This document shows positions 33,069-41,700 of a stretch of 64,000 bases of DNA, piece after piece. The stretch comes from Saprospira grandis str. Lewin (lineage in GTDB: Bacteria > Bacteroidota > Bacteroidia > Chitinophagales > Saprospiraceae). Where the stretch lies: the NCBI RefSeq assembly GCF_000250635.1, contig NC_016940.1:2218001-2282000 (forward strand), written 5' to 3'. The notes under the pieces are model-generated. The model worked only from the letters and a program-made list of their open reading frames with translations. It was not told where the DNA came from and made no database searches. A program made the position numbers and the translations under genes. Numbering within the stretch: position 1 is the stretch's first letter; each line of letters starts with the position of its first letter.

Positions 33069-33527
33069 ATGTCTATACCTATGGATTTCAATGTTTTTTC
33101 CGATGAGTTTTTTATGCGCCAAGCCCTCTTAGAGGCCCAAAAAGCTTTTGAGCTAGATGAGGTGCCCGTTGGCGCTGTTTTGGTGGCCCAAAATCAGATT
33201 TTGGCCCGAGCACATAACCGCACCGAAGCCCTGACCGATATTAGCGCTCATGCCGAAATTTTGGCCATTACGGCCGCGGCCCAAGCCTTAGATAGTAAGT
33301 ATTTGCCCAAGGCTACACTTTATGTCACTCTAGAGCCCTGCCTGATGTGCGCCGGCGCTTTGGCTTGGGCCCAAATTGGTCGAATTGTCTATGCCGCCGC
33401 CGACCCCAAAAGAGGGTTTCTGGCCCTTGCCCCAAAAGCGCTACACCCCAAAACCAAATTGGAACAAGGACCACTAGCCGAAGAGGCTCAAGCCCTACTC
33501 CAAAGCTTTTTTAAACGCAAACGCTAG
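33069..33527 (+). CDS. tadA: tRNA-specific adenosine deaminase TadA
   Basis: 152 residues from the ATG at 33069, or 148 from 33081; the second is further from the hairpin at 33033-33065 and may be the true start. TadA deaminates A34 to inosine in tRNA-Arg(ACG). The zinc site is complete: HAE in DISAHAEILAI (catalytic Glu) and PCLMCAGALAWAQI with both cysteines. DEVPVGAVLV, HNRTEAL and AADPKRGFLAL fit the family. An in-frame extension upstream runs through repeat DNA and is not used. Confidence 0.92.
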   Translation: MSIPMDFNVFSDEFFMRQALLEAQKAFELDEVPVGAVLVAQNQILARAHNRTEALTDISAHAEILAITAAAQALDSKYLPKATLYVTLEPCLMCAGALAWAQIGRIVYAAADPKRGFLALAPKALHPKTKLEQGPLAEEAQALLQSFFKRKR

Positions 33528-33555
33528 CTTAAAAGCAAAAAATATACCTTAGGGT

Positions 33556-33692
33556 CCAGCTGGCTGAGGGATGGAAAGTGGTGCGGCGTAGCCGCAGACC
33601 CAGCAGGCGGAGCCTGCGCAGGGCCGAGCAGACCTGCGAGCCACGACACAGCCCGACCCGGCCAAAGGCCGGGGCAGCCCCAAAAAAATAAA
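33556..33692 (+). repeat. Interspersed modular repeat, copy 11
   Basis: GGCTGAGGGATGG, hairpin A TGCGGC GTA GCCGCA, hairpin B GCAGGC GGA GCCTGC (33603-33617), core, ACAGCCCGACC, hairpin CCGGCC AAA GGCCGG, and a GGGGCAGCCCC A-tract end that runs to the start codon at 33701. Confidence 0.9.
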
Positions 33693-33700
33693 AAAAGAAG

Positions 33701-34309
33701 ATGAACAGCAGCGCAAAATTAGAATACAAAAAGGGCCAAAATGCCCTAAATGCCAACCAGCCTTTGGCCGCTTTGCGGGCCTTTTGGACGGCCTACAAGC
33801 TAGACCCACAGCCTGAATTTATCTATGATGCGGCCTATGCGCTGCTTTTGCTCAAACGCTACCGTTGGGCACAGCAAACTTATGCCTTTTTGGGCGATTT
33901 TCGGGCGGCGGTGCAGGCCAGTTGGGCCGTAGAAGGAGAGCTATCGGGCCGCTTTCCCAAAGGCTTTTATCGGGCGCTCATCCAAAGTCGAAATTTGCCC
34001 AAAGAAAAGGCCCTGCAAGCCCTAAGCCTCATGCGGCAACATGCGGTAGCTTATGCGCCCGCCTATTTGGAGGCTTGTCGTTATTTGGATCAGCAGCCCA
34101 GCCAGGCCTATCAGTTGGCTTTGGCCGGTTTGGATCAGGCCGAAGACCATTATACATTTGGGGGCTTAAAGCTGCAAGCGGCTCTTTATCGCTATTATAG
34201 GGGCCAAAAAGAGGCGGCCCGAGAGCTCCTTTTAGAATTAGAGTATTCGGGCCGCCTCTGCGAAGAAATTCGGCAAATGATTATTAAAATGCAGGCTACT
34301 GACGAATAA
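33701..34309 (+). CDS. TPR-like protein of unknown function
   Basis: 202 residues, no signal peptide, almost entirely helical. The start has a TPR-type pair of helices (YKKGQNALNANQPLAALRAFWTAYKLDP), and a further pair appears near QPSQAYQLALAGLDQAEDHY. It may act as a cytoplasmic protein-binding scaffold. The 3' end overlaps the convergent T9SS cargo gene by 14 bp. The A-tract of an interspersed repeat serves as its immediate leader. Confidence 0.65.
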   Translation: MNSSAKLEYKKGQNALNANQPLAALRAFWTAYKLDPQPEFIYDAAYALLLLKRYRWAQQTYAFLGDFRAAVQASWAVEGELSGRFPKGFYRALIQSRNLPKEKALQALSLMRQHAVAYAPAYLEACRYLDQQPSQAYQLALAGLDQAEDHYTFGGLKLQAALYRYYRGQKEAARELLLELEYSGRLCEEIRQMIIKMQATDE

Positions 34310-35981
34310 TGGTAATGGGGCCTTTAAAGACGCCCCAGCCCTCGCCGAGGTCCAGAATATAATAGTAGGTGCCCGCAGGAAGAGGGCCATTGGCAAATTC
34401 TCCCTGCCAGTTGTTGTTGTAAAAATCGGCTCGGTAGACTAGGTCGCCCCAGCGGTTTAGAATGCGCAATTTGTTTTTGGGGAAAAGCTGGATGTTTTGA
34501 ATTACCCAAAAATCATTTTGGCCGTCATTGTTGGGCGTAATCACATTGGGAATAAAGAGAATGTCTTCCACTCTAGGACGCAACTCTACATAAAAAGAAT
34601 CTAGGCTGCTGCAGCCCTCCATACTCTCGCCTAAAAGTTGGATGTATCCGCTGCTGCTGGGCTGGGCAATTGTTTGTGGACAGATGTCACAATCTATATC
34701 TAGGCTAGGGCTCCAACTGTAGAAGTCGGCCCCATTGGCTGCTAAGGGAATGCTGCTGCCCTCTACAATGAGGGTGTCATTATTGAGTTGGAGCTGAGGG
34801 GCGGCAAAGACCTCAATTAATAGGCTGTCGCTCCAGCGGCCGCAGGCCGCATTTTGGCCCAACAACTGAAGCTGATATTGGCCAGGGGAAAGTTGGGGAG
34901 AAAAGCTGGAGGTACTGTTACTTGCCCAAGGTTGCCCATTAATGTAGAGCTCATAATTATTATATAGGCCAAGGGTTTCGCTAAGTAGAATCTCGGCATT
35001 GTCGCAATAGGGGGCGGGGGCGGCTTCTAGTGTTAATTCTGGACTCTTTTGGGCCAGAATAAAAAGGCTGTCGCTCCAATTGCTCAGTAAACTGTCTAGG
35101 GTAAGGCTTTGAAGGCCCGCAAAGCTAGGGAGCTGATTTTGAAGCTCCTCGAGGTGTGTCCAGCCATTGCTCCATTGGGCCAGCTGTTCAAATTGGCCCT
35201 CCGTATTGGGGTCGCTATAAAAGCTAATTTGAAGCGGGCTGCTACCCGCCTCTCTATTAATGGCATGGCTATAAAGTGGGTTGAGCAGGCAGAGTTCTAG
35301 TTCTTTTTGCTGTCGGTCTAGGCCATATTGGCCGGCATCTCCAGCCCAATAACTAGCCCAAACTTGGCTACTATCATTAGCCTGAGGCTGAATTAAAATC
35401 GGGCGAAAGAGGCGAAGGCCATTATCTGTGCCACCCAGAGCAAAAAGGTAGGGGGCTGGGCGGTCCATTTTGCGGATCAATCCGCCAGGCCCAGAAGAAG
35501 AAATAAATCCATATTGGCCATTTTGGCCCGTTTGCAAGGCATTGGGCGCCGCCGAAAGAATTTCGAGCCGTTGGCTATCTAGGGCCAATTCCCATTCATT
35601 CAAGCGGAGCTGGCCTGTCACAAAACTAGCTTGGGCGCTAGCTGTTTTATGGTCGCTGCCGGCCAAGACCAAATAATGAAATCGGCTAGGGAAATTTCCC
35701 CGAATGGCCTGCTGGCCTCCATCCAAAAAGAGCCAGCCTTCGTTAATAGAACTGAAGCCTTGGTTGCTGGGGTGGTTTTGGATAAAGTCGCCGCTAAGAT
35801 GTATAGTGTCGCTATTGTCAATCGCTCCAGCATTTTCAAGGTCGCCCTGAACACTGAGCATAGCCCCCGATTTAATGGAAATTAGGGCTCCTTGATTATG
35901 CAATTGTGCCGTTAAGGAGCTAGAAAAAAGCAGGCAGAAAAATAGGGCCTTGAGGATTGGCTTAGAAAACATAATGGGCAT
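34296..35981 (-). CDS. T9SS type B cargo protein (gliding-motility C-terminal domain)
   Basis: 561 residues; the start at 35981 (or three codons later) gives a signal peptide (MFSKPILKALFFCLLFSSSLTA, then Q). The body has filamentous-type beta strands and Ig-like regions (PAPYCDNAEILLSETLGLYNNYELYINGQ; GADFYSWSPSLDIDCDICPQT). The last ~90 residues are the CHU_C/type B sorting domain: FIPNVITPNNDGQNDFW, LRILNRWGDLVY and PLPAGTYYYILDLGEGW. That domain directs secretion through the type IX system to the surface. The role of the protein itself is unknown. Its 3' end overlaps the convergent TPR-like gene. Confidence 0.83.
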   Translation of the reverse strand: MPIMFSKPILKALFFCLLFSSSLTAQLHNQGALISIKSGAMLSVQGDLENAGAIDNSDTIHLSGDFIQNHPSNQGFSSINEGWLFLDGGQQAIRGNFPSRFHYLVLAGSDHKTASAQASFVTGQLRLNEWELALDSQRLEILSAAPNALQTGQNGQYGFISSSGPGGLIRKMDRPAPYLFALGGTDNGLRLFRPILIQPQANDSSQVWASYWAGDAGQYGLDRQQKELELCLLNPLYSHAINREAGSSPLQISFYSDPNTEGQFEQLAQWSNGWTHLEELQNQLPSFAGLQSLTLDSLLSNWSDSLFILAQKSPELTLEAAPAPYCDNAEILLSETLGLYNNYELYINGQPWASNSTSSFSPQLSPGQYQLQLLGQNAACGRWSDSLLIEVFAAPQLQLNNDTLIVEGSSIPLAANGADFYSWSPSLDIDCDICPQTIAQPSSSGYIQLLGESMEGCSSLDSFYVELRPRVEDILFIPNVITPNNDGQNDFWVIQNIQLFPKNKLRILNRWGDLVYRADFYNNNWQGEFANGPLPAGTYYYILDLGEGWGVFKGPITIIRQ

Positions 35982-36055
35982 ATAATTGAATGCTAAACTA
36001 GCCTTTATACCTAAAAAATACTGTCACTTAGGCCATTTAGCAAGATATAATTATT

Positions 36056-36063
36056 TATCTTTG
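36056..36063 (+). promoter_or_regulatory. Candidate Bacteroidota -7 element
   Basis: TATCTTTG matches TAnnTTTG, 51 nt before the M43 protease start. Confidence 0.45.
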
Positions 36064-36113
36064 GAAGAATAGCCTATCAATAAAGGGATTAACTAACTAT
36101 AATACAAATTTTT

Positions 36114-37655
36114 ATGAAAATAAAAGCACTAATCGGAGCTGCCCTATTGGGTTGGTCAAGCCTTAGTCTTCAGGCCCAGCAGCTAAATGCAGATTGCGGT
36201 GTCAGTTTTGCCGATGGTCAGCTTATTAAGCAACGTCTAATGGAAAACCGCCGCTTGGTGGATCCTGCAGAAATAGCTGCTTTTCAGCAGAGCCGAAATA
36301 TTAAATATATCCCTGTAAAGTTTCATATAGTAGGCGATGCCAATGGTGAGAATACAGTATCATTGAGCAATGTATTTGCTATGCTTTGCGATATGAATAA
36401 TGACTATCGCTCTCAGGATGTGCAGTTTTATATGCAGGGCGTGAGTAATTCGGTCAATTACTTTAATAATAACACCGTCTATAATGATGGGGGCTCTTTT
36501 GGCTCGCAAAACATCATGTTTAATAATAAGTCGGCTGGAGCGATCAATATCTTTATGAGTGCTTCGGTGAACAACCAAGTGGCTTCTTATTATACGCCTT
36601 CAGGCGACTTTATTTTTGTCTTGAACCAAATGGCCAATGGAACCTCTAGCACAGGAACGCATGAGGTGGGCCACTTCTTTACGCTGAACCACACCTTTTA
36701 TGGTTGGGAGGGTGCCGATGTGACCGCCTATGAGCCAGGCAATGCGCCTAACTTGATTAACGGATATGCAGTAGAGCGTGTTGTTCGTACTGGGGGGAGC
36801 GCCAACTGTGCTTCTGCAGCGGATGGCTTTTGCGATACGCCTGCAGATTATGTCTCTTTCCGCGATAATTGTCCCTATACTGGGGGCGTAAAAGATCCTT
36901 TAGGGGTGGCTGTAGACCCTATGGAGTCTAACTTTATGTCTTATTATGCCGATGCTTGTGTCGATTCATTTACGGCGGAGCAAAAGTCGGCTATGGCGGC
37001 TGATATTTTGAGCCGTTGGAACTCTTTTTCTGCGCCCACGCCCAATGCCGTAGTTTCTGGTGCAGGAATTACAGCTGTAGCGCCTACTAATGGCGGAAGT
37101 GTAGAGCTAAATGGCGATATCACTTTAGAATGGACCGCAGTGAGCAATGCTACGGCCTACTATATTAAGATTGAGCGCACTTTTGGTGGAATTCCTATTG
37201 AGACGGTTACGGAGAAAATTGTTTATGGAACAACCACAGCAACTATCCCGCAGGCTGAGTTGGGTTACCCTCGTCAGTATAGCTGGACCGTTCGTCCGCT
37301 CAATCAGTTGAATACTTGTGGCGCCACTTCTCCTGCGCAGAGCTTTAGCACGACGGCCCCTACTTCTTCTGTCATTGGCGAGGAGTTTAGCAGCATGTCT
37401 GAAATGCGCTTGATGCAAAACCCTTTGGCGGGGTCTACGGCAGAATTGCTCATCAATTTGCCCAAGGACTTGATTGCTAGCCTAGAGGTATATAGTTTGG
37501 ATGGCCGCAAAGTAGCGGGTCTAGATAAGATTCAGTTTTTTGCTGGCGACAATGCGCAGCTTCTAGAAGTTGGGCAGTTGAGCAATGGGGTTTATATGGT
37601 GGTCTTGAATACGCCCTATGGCAACTTGCAGCAGAAATTAGTAATTCAGCGCTAA
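36114..37655 (+). CDS. T9SS type A M43-like zinc metalloprotease
   Basis: 513 residues. Signal peptide (IKALIGAALLGWSSLSLQA, then QQ). The protease domain has the metzincin helix HEVGHFFTLNH beginning at His183, with the third histidine in place but Thr instead of the usual Gly, and a Met-turn in NFMSYYADACVDSF, as in the pappalysin (M43) family. A fibronectin-III-like domain follows (VAPTNGGSVELNGDITLEW...). The last ~80 residues are a type A sorting domain (MRLMQNPLAGSTAELLINL, LEVYSLDGRKVAG, LSNGVYMVVL, QQKLVIQR). Secreted or surface protease, in line with a predatory or scavenging life. Own promoter motif and terminator. Confidence 0.85.
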   Translation: MKIKALIGAALLGWSSLSLQAQQLNADCGVSFADGQLIKQRLMENRRLVDPAEIAAFQQSRNIKYIPVKFHIVGDANGENTVSLSNVFAMLCDMNNDYRSQDVQFYMQGVSNSVNYFNNNTVYNDGGSFGSQNIMFNNKSAGAINIFMSASVNNQVASYYTPSGDFIFVLNQMANGTSSTGTHEVGHFFTLNHTFYGWEGADVTAYEPGNAPNLINGYAVERVVRTGGSANCASAADGFCDTPADYVSFRDNCPYTGGVKDPLGVAVDPMESNFMSYYADACVDSFTAEQKSAMAADILSRWNSFSAPTPNAVVSGAGITAVAPTNGGSVELNGDITLEWTAVSNATAYYIKIERTFGGIPIETVTEKIVYGTTTATIPQAELGYPRQYSWTVRPLNQLNTCGATSPAQSFSTTAPTSSVIGEEFSSMSEMRLMQNPLAGSTAELLINLPKDLIASLEVYSLDGRKVAGLDKIQFFAGDNAQLLEVGQLSNGVYMVVLNTPYGNLQQKLVIQR

Positions 37656-37679
37656 TTCGCTTATATATAATATATAGAG

Positions 37680-37712
37680 GGACAGTCTTTTTTTGAGAGG
37701 CTGTCCTTTTTT
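37680..37712 (+). terminator. Intrinsic terminator of the M43 protease gene
   Basis: GGACAGTCT pairs with AGGCTGTCC (one G-U) over a 9-nt loop, followed by T's. Confidence 0.85.
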
Positions 37713-37714
37713 AT

Positions 37715-37847
37715 GTTTTGGGGCCTCCGCTGCGGCTTCGCCTTGCGGCGCTACGTTTCGCAGCTCGCTATTCGCTCGGCCCTTCGCCGCTGAAAGCGGC
37801 TTGGTCTGGCCTTCGGCCACTGCTGCACATCGCTAGGCCGCTCATCG
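37715..37847 (-). repeat. Interspersed modular repeat, copy 12a
   Basis: TTTTGGGGCCTCCGC end next to the terminator, GGCGCTACGTTTCGCAGCTCGC, core, CCGCTGAAAGCGG hairpin, TGGCC TTC GGCCA hairpin and CATCGCTAGGCC. Head-to-head with copy 12b. Confidence 0.88.
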
Positions 37848-37902
37848 GTTGATATTAGGTTGGGCGGTTGTTTTCAGCCTTTTGGTCCAATTTGGATGTA
37901 GA

Positions 37903-38050
37903 GGCGGCGAAGCCGCCGGCTTAGGGATGGAAAAGGGGGCGGCGCAGCCGCAGACCGAGCAAAAAACTTGTTTTTTTGCGAAGGGCCGAGCAGACCTGCG
38001 AGCCCTGACACAGCCCGGCCCGCCTGCAGGGCGGGCAAGCCCCAAAAAAG
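37903..38050 (+). repeat. Interspersed modular repeat, copy 12b
   Basis: GGCGGC GAA GCCGCC hairpin, TTAGGGATGG, hairpin A GCGGC GCA GCCGC, a CAAAAAACTTG hairpin B, core, hairpin CCCGCC TGCA GGCGGG-like, and a GCAAGCCCC A-tract end. With 12a it occupies the 37656-38100 gap. Confidence 0.88.
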
Positions 38051-38103
38051 GAAAGAGTTGCAGATAAATAGGGTAGGGGAGGGGGGAGACGGCCAGAAAG
38101 TTG

Positions 38104-38111
38104 TATTTTTG
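38104..38111 (+). promoter_or_regulatory. Candidate Bacteroidota -7 element
   Basis: TATTTTTG, 22 nt before the start at 38134. Confidence 0.42.
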
Positions 38112-38133
38112 CGCCAAATTTAAAAAGAAAGAG

Positions 38134-38499
38134 ATGCAAAAAGAGAGTCAATTATTGGAATTGCAGCAGATCGTGGTAGAGCAGAAAGCTGCTTTACTGA
38201 AGGTGGTAGAGACTATTAAGGAGGAGGGCGTATCTAATTACCCTATTTTATGGATGTATACGGGTTCGGCTCGGCCAAATTTGGGAATTTATTTGGGAGA
38301 ATTGGCAGGGGGCGCATGGCAGCATGGGGCCACCACCTTAGAGGAGTTGTATACAAAGGGGATTATTGAGGCGGAAAAAATTGATAATTTTCGGGCCTTA
38401 TACAATCACAAAGGCGGGCACTTCTGCGTTTTGATGATGAGTTTGGAGCAGACCGAATTGGTTTTTTTGCCTTACAGCCTGGTAAAAAACGAGAATTAG
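38134..38499 (+). CDS. Small conserved-looking protein of unknown function
   Basis: 121 residues from the ATG at 38134, preferred because a promoter-like motif lies 22 nt upstream and the reading frame before it would overlap that motif. A helical N-terminus (ESQLLELQQIVVEQKAALLKVV) is followed by an alpha/beta domain with NYPILWMYTGSARPNLGIYLGEL and the ending CVLMMSLEQTELVFLPY. No signal peptide, so cytoplasmic. I did not recognise a family. It precedes the giant adhesin gene but the spacing of 268 bp and an intervening promoter-like motif argue against one transcript. Confidence 0.7.
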   Translation: MQKESQLLELQQIVVEQKAALLKVVETIKEEGVSNYPILWMYTGSARPNLGIYLGELAGGAWQHGATTLEELYTKGIIEAEKIDNFRALYNHKGGHFCVLMMSLEQTELVFLPYSLVKNEN

Positions 38500-38650
38500 A
38501 AAAGAGGAGGTTGGGTAGAGGAGAGAAGAAAAGGCTTGAAAGTTGTATGCGCTAGAAGAAATTTGAATAATTTTAGCAAATTTTTATACTTGAGCCTTAA
38601 AAATTAACGTTTTGGGGAGGTGAAAGCAGAAAATCTCTGCAACAAACTGT

Positions 38651-38658
38651 TATTTTTG
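38651..38658 (+). promoter_or_regulatory. Candidate -7 element of the giant adhesin gene
   Basis: TATTTTTG, about 110 nt before the chosen start at 38768. The 38500-38767 gap is otherwise AT-rich and shows no gene. Confidence 0.4.
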
Positions 38659-38767
38659 CAAGATAATAGGCCTGAGAGGGCTAGAACTTAAATAGACATC
38701 GAACTAGATGGATAGTAGGACTACCGCAACAACATCATTCTATACGACCGCAAAATTAGAGAACCCT

Positions 38768-41700
38768 ATGTATCGATTAAGACAACTATTAGTTGCCTGC
38801 AGTCAGCTTGCCCTAGTGGTATTGCTGAGTTTCGCATTTCAGCAGGAGGCCAAAGCGACCCACGTTATGGGGGCGGATTTGGCTTGGGAATGTGTGGGGC
38901 CGAACCAGTATCGGTTTCGCTTGAATCTGTATCGAGATTGTAATGGAGTAAATTTGGGAACAACGGCCCGGATTACGATTAACGGCTGTGGATTGAACAG
39001 CAGTTATACGCTGAATCGGGTGACAGGTTACCCACAGGATATTACGCCATTGTGTCCCACTGAGCCTACTGCATGTAGCGGTAATGGGGCTTATGGGGTA
39101 GAATCTTTTTTATACGAGCGAGTGATTACTTTGCCTGCGGGATGTAGTGATTATCGGATTTCCTATCAGTTGTGTTGTCGAAATAGGGCGATCACGACCT
39201 TAACCAATGGAGGTGGAGAATCTTTATATATTGAGGCGCATATGGACAACACCTTATCGCCATGTGATAATTCGCCACAATTTTTGAACATACCGACGGC
39301 TTTTCTTTGTCGGAACCAGCCGGTATTTTATAACCATGGGGGCTATGACCCTGATGGGGATTCTTTGGTTTACTCCTTGATTGATTGCGAGGAGGCCAGA
39401 AATAATCCGGTAGAATACTCTGGTGGATTTGGGGGAACGACTCCCTTATCTTCTTCTACGGGGATCAACATTGACCCGAACACGGGGGCTATAGCCTTTA
39501 CACCTACCACACAGCAAGTAGGTGTACTTTGTGTTTTGGTAGAGGAGTATCGAGGCGGTGTAAAGATTGGGGAAACGGTTCGTGACCTTCAGTTTACGGT
39601 ATTGAATTGTTCGAACACCTTGCCGGCGGCTACCGGGATTGACCTAGCTACGGGGAATGGTGTGATTGACTATGAGATTACCTCTTGTTTTGGTAATGCT
39701 TTGTGTTTTGATGTTTTGGGGTCTGATCCTGATGGCAACAATGTATTGATGTATTGGAATGGTGCTATTCCTGGCGCTACCTTTACGACCACGCAGATCA
39801 GCGGTGATTCTGTTTTGGGTCAATTTTGTTGGAACCCTACAGTTGCTGATGTTGGACAACATACCTTTACGGTAACGGTACAAGATGATGACTGTCCTTT
39901 ATTGGGGGCCAATACATTTACTTATACAGTAAATGTAATTGCCAACCCCAACCCTGTGGTAACAGCATTGCCTGATACGACTATTTGTGCGGGAGAGTCG
40001 GTGCCTTTGCAAGCGGTAGCTAATGCGCCTACAGCGCCTACAGTAATTGATAGTATTGTATGGTCGCCGAATACAGGCTTAAATACGAATCAGGGGGCAA
40101 ATGTTATTGCTACGCCTGCTATTACTACTATATATCAGACGACCATTTATTATTCTGATGGTTGTACGACTAGTGATTTTGTTGTGGTTAATGTGCAAGA
40201 GGATCCTATGGTGGCGGTAACGCCTAATGGGGTAAATGCTTGTGCAGGAGCTGTGGTGACCTTGGTGGGCGCTGCAGATCGTGCGGGTTATACCTTTGAG
40301 TGGTTTGATCCTACTGGAGCTTCTATGGGAGCGGGTAGTGTAACTGGGGCGCAGTCTTCTATTGATATTACCTTGCCTAATGTTACGGACTCTACAATTT
40401 GTTATGATGTTGTGGTGAGTGACCCAGTTACGGGTTGTACAACTACGGAACAAGCCTGTTTGGTAATTGGGCCACCCCGTGGACCTGTAGAGTGTATCAA
40501 TATTTATGTATCGCCCACGGCTAGCGCTACTGGTGCGGGTACACAGTTTGATCCTACGACGATTGAGACGGCGATTGCGCGTTCGTCTTGTAACAATACA
40601 GTAATTAAGATGGCCCAAGGGGTGTATAATATTGACACCACCTTAAACATCACAAGCTTTTTGACTATTGAGGGTGGATTTGATCCTACTAACTTGTGGG
40701 AGAAAACATCTGATGTGGCACAGACTGTAATTAACAGAACCAATGCAAACCCCTTGGGTTTTGCAAATGCTTATCAACTCATTGCGATGAATGCCTCGAA
40801 TGCGCAGGGATTCCGTTTGCAAGATTTGACGATTACCACCGATGATGCAGACTCTTTGGGTATGTCTACTTATGGTCTTCGTTTGACAGGCTGTTCTGAC
40901 TATAATATTGTACGCTGTTCAATTTCTGCTGGTGCTGCTGGAGATGGCGCTGATGGAACTGCTGGTTCTATTGGGTTTGACGGTGACCCTGGTGGAGATG
41001 GCGCTGCTGGTTCAGCAGGTATTCTAGACACCTATGCCGGCGGTGGCAATGGTGGCTCTGGAGGAGGACTTTCTGGTTTTGGTAACGGGGGCTCTGGAGC
41101 TTCTGGTGGCAATACTGGTATTCCTTTGCCTGGTGATGGTGGAGATAGTGCGTCTGTTGCTAGTTCTTCTGGTGGCGGCGGTGGCGGCGGTGGAGCCGGT
41201 AATGTGCATTCGCCTTCTGCTGTTGGTGCTCAAGATGGTGGTGGTGCTGGATCTGGCGGTATTCCACCTGATGTAAATGGTTTGGGCGGAAGTGTAACTT
41301 CTGTTCCTTGTCCTACTGGAGCAACTGGACTTGGCGGCGGTGCTGCTGCTGGTACGCCTGGTTCTCCGAATGGAGCAAATGGTACTGTGGGTACTTCTGG
41401 AGCAAACGGTGCAAATGCGCCTGTTGGTCCTGCTCCTACTGCTTTGGCATTTTTCTTCCCTGGCACACAAGCTCTCCAAGGCCAAAACGGTATTGGTGGA
41501 ACTGGTGGTTGTGGTGGTGGAGGAGCCTATGCTGCAGCGCCTAACACCGGTGGCGGTGGCGGCGGCGGTGGCGGCGGTGCCTCTGGCGGTATTGGTGGTT
41601 TTGGTGCCTATGGTGGTGGTGGATCTTTTGGGGTCTACATCTATAGCAACGGAGCCAATGGTAATATTCAAGATTGTAATATCACTACATCTACTGCAGG

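Noticed and set aside
41024-41671. 215-codon minus-strand frame opposite the Gly-rich tract
   Set aside because: It is a by-product of GGT/GGC-rich codons, giving Thr/Ser/Arg-rich nonsense with no signal or start context; the plus-strand frame is continuous through it.
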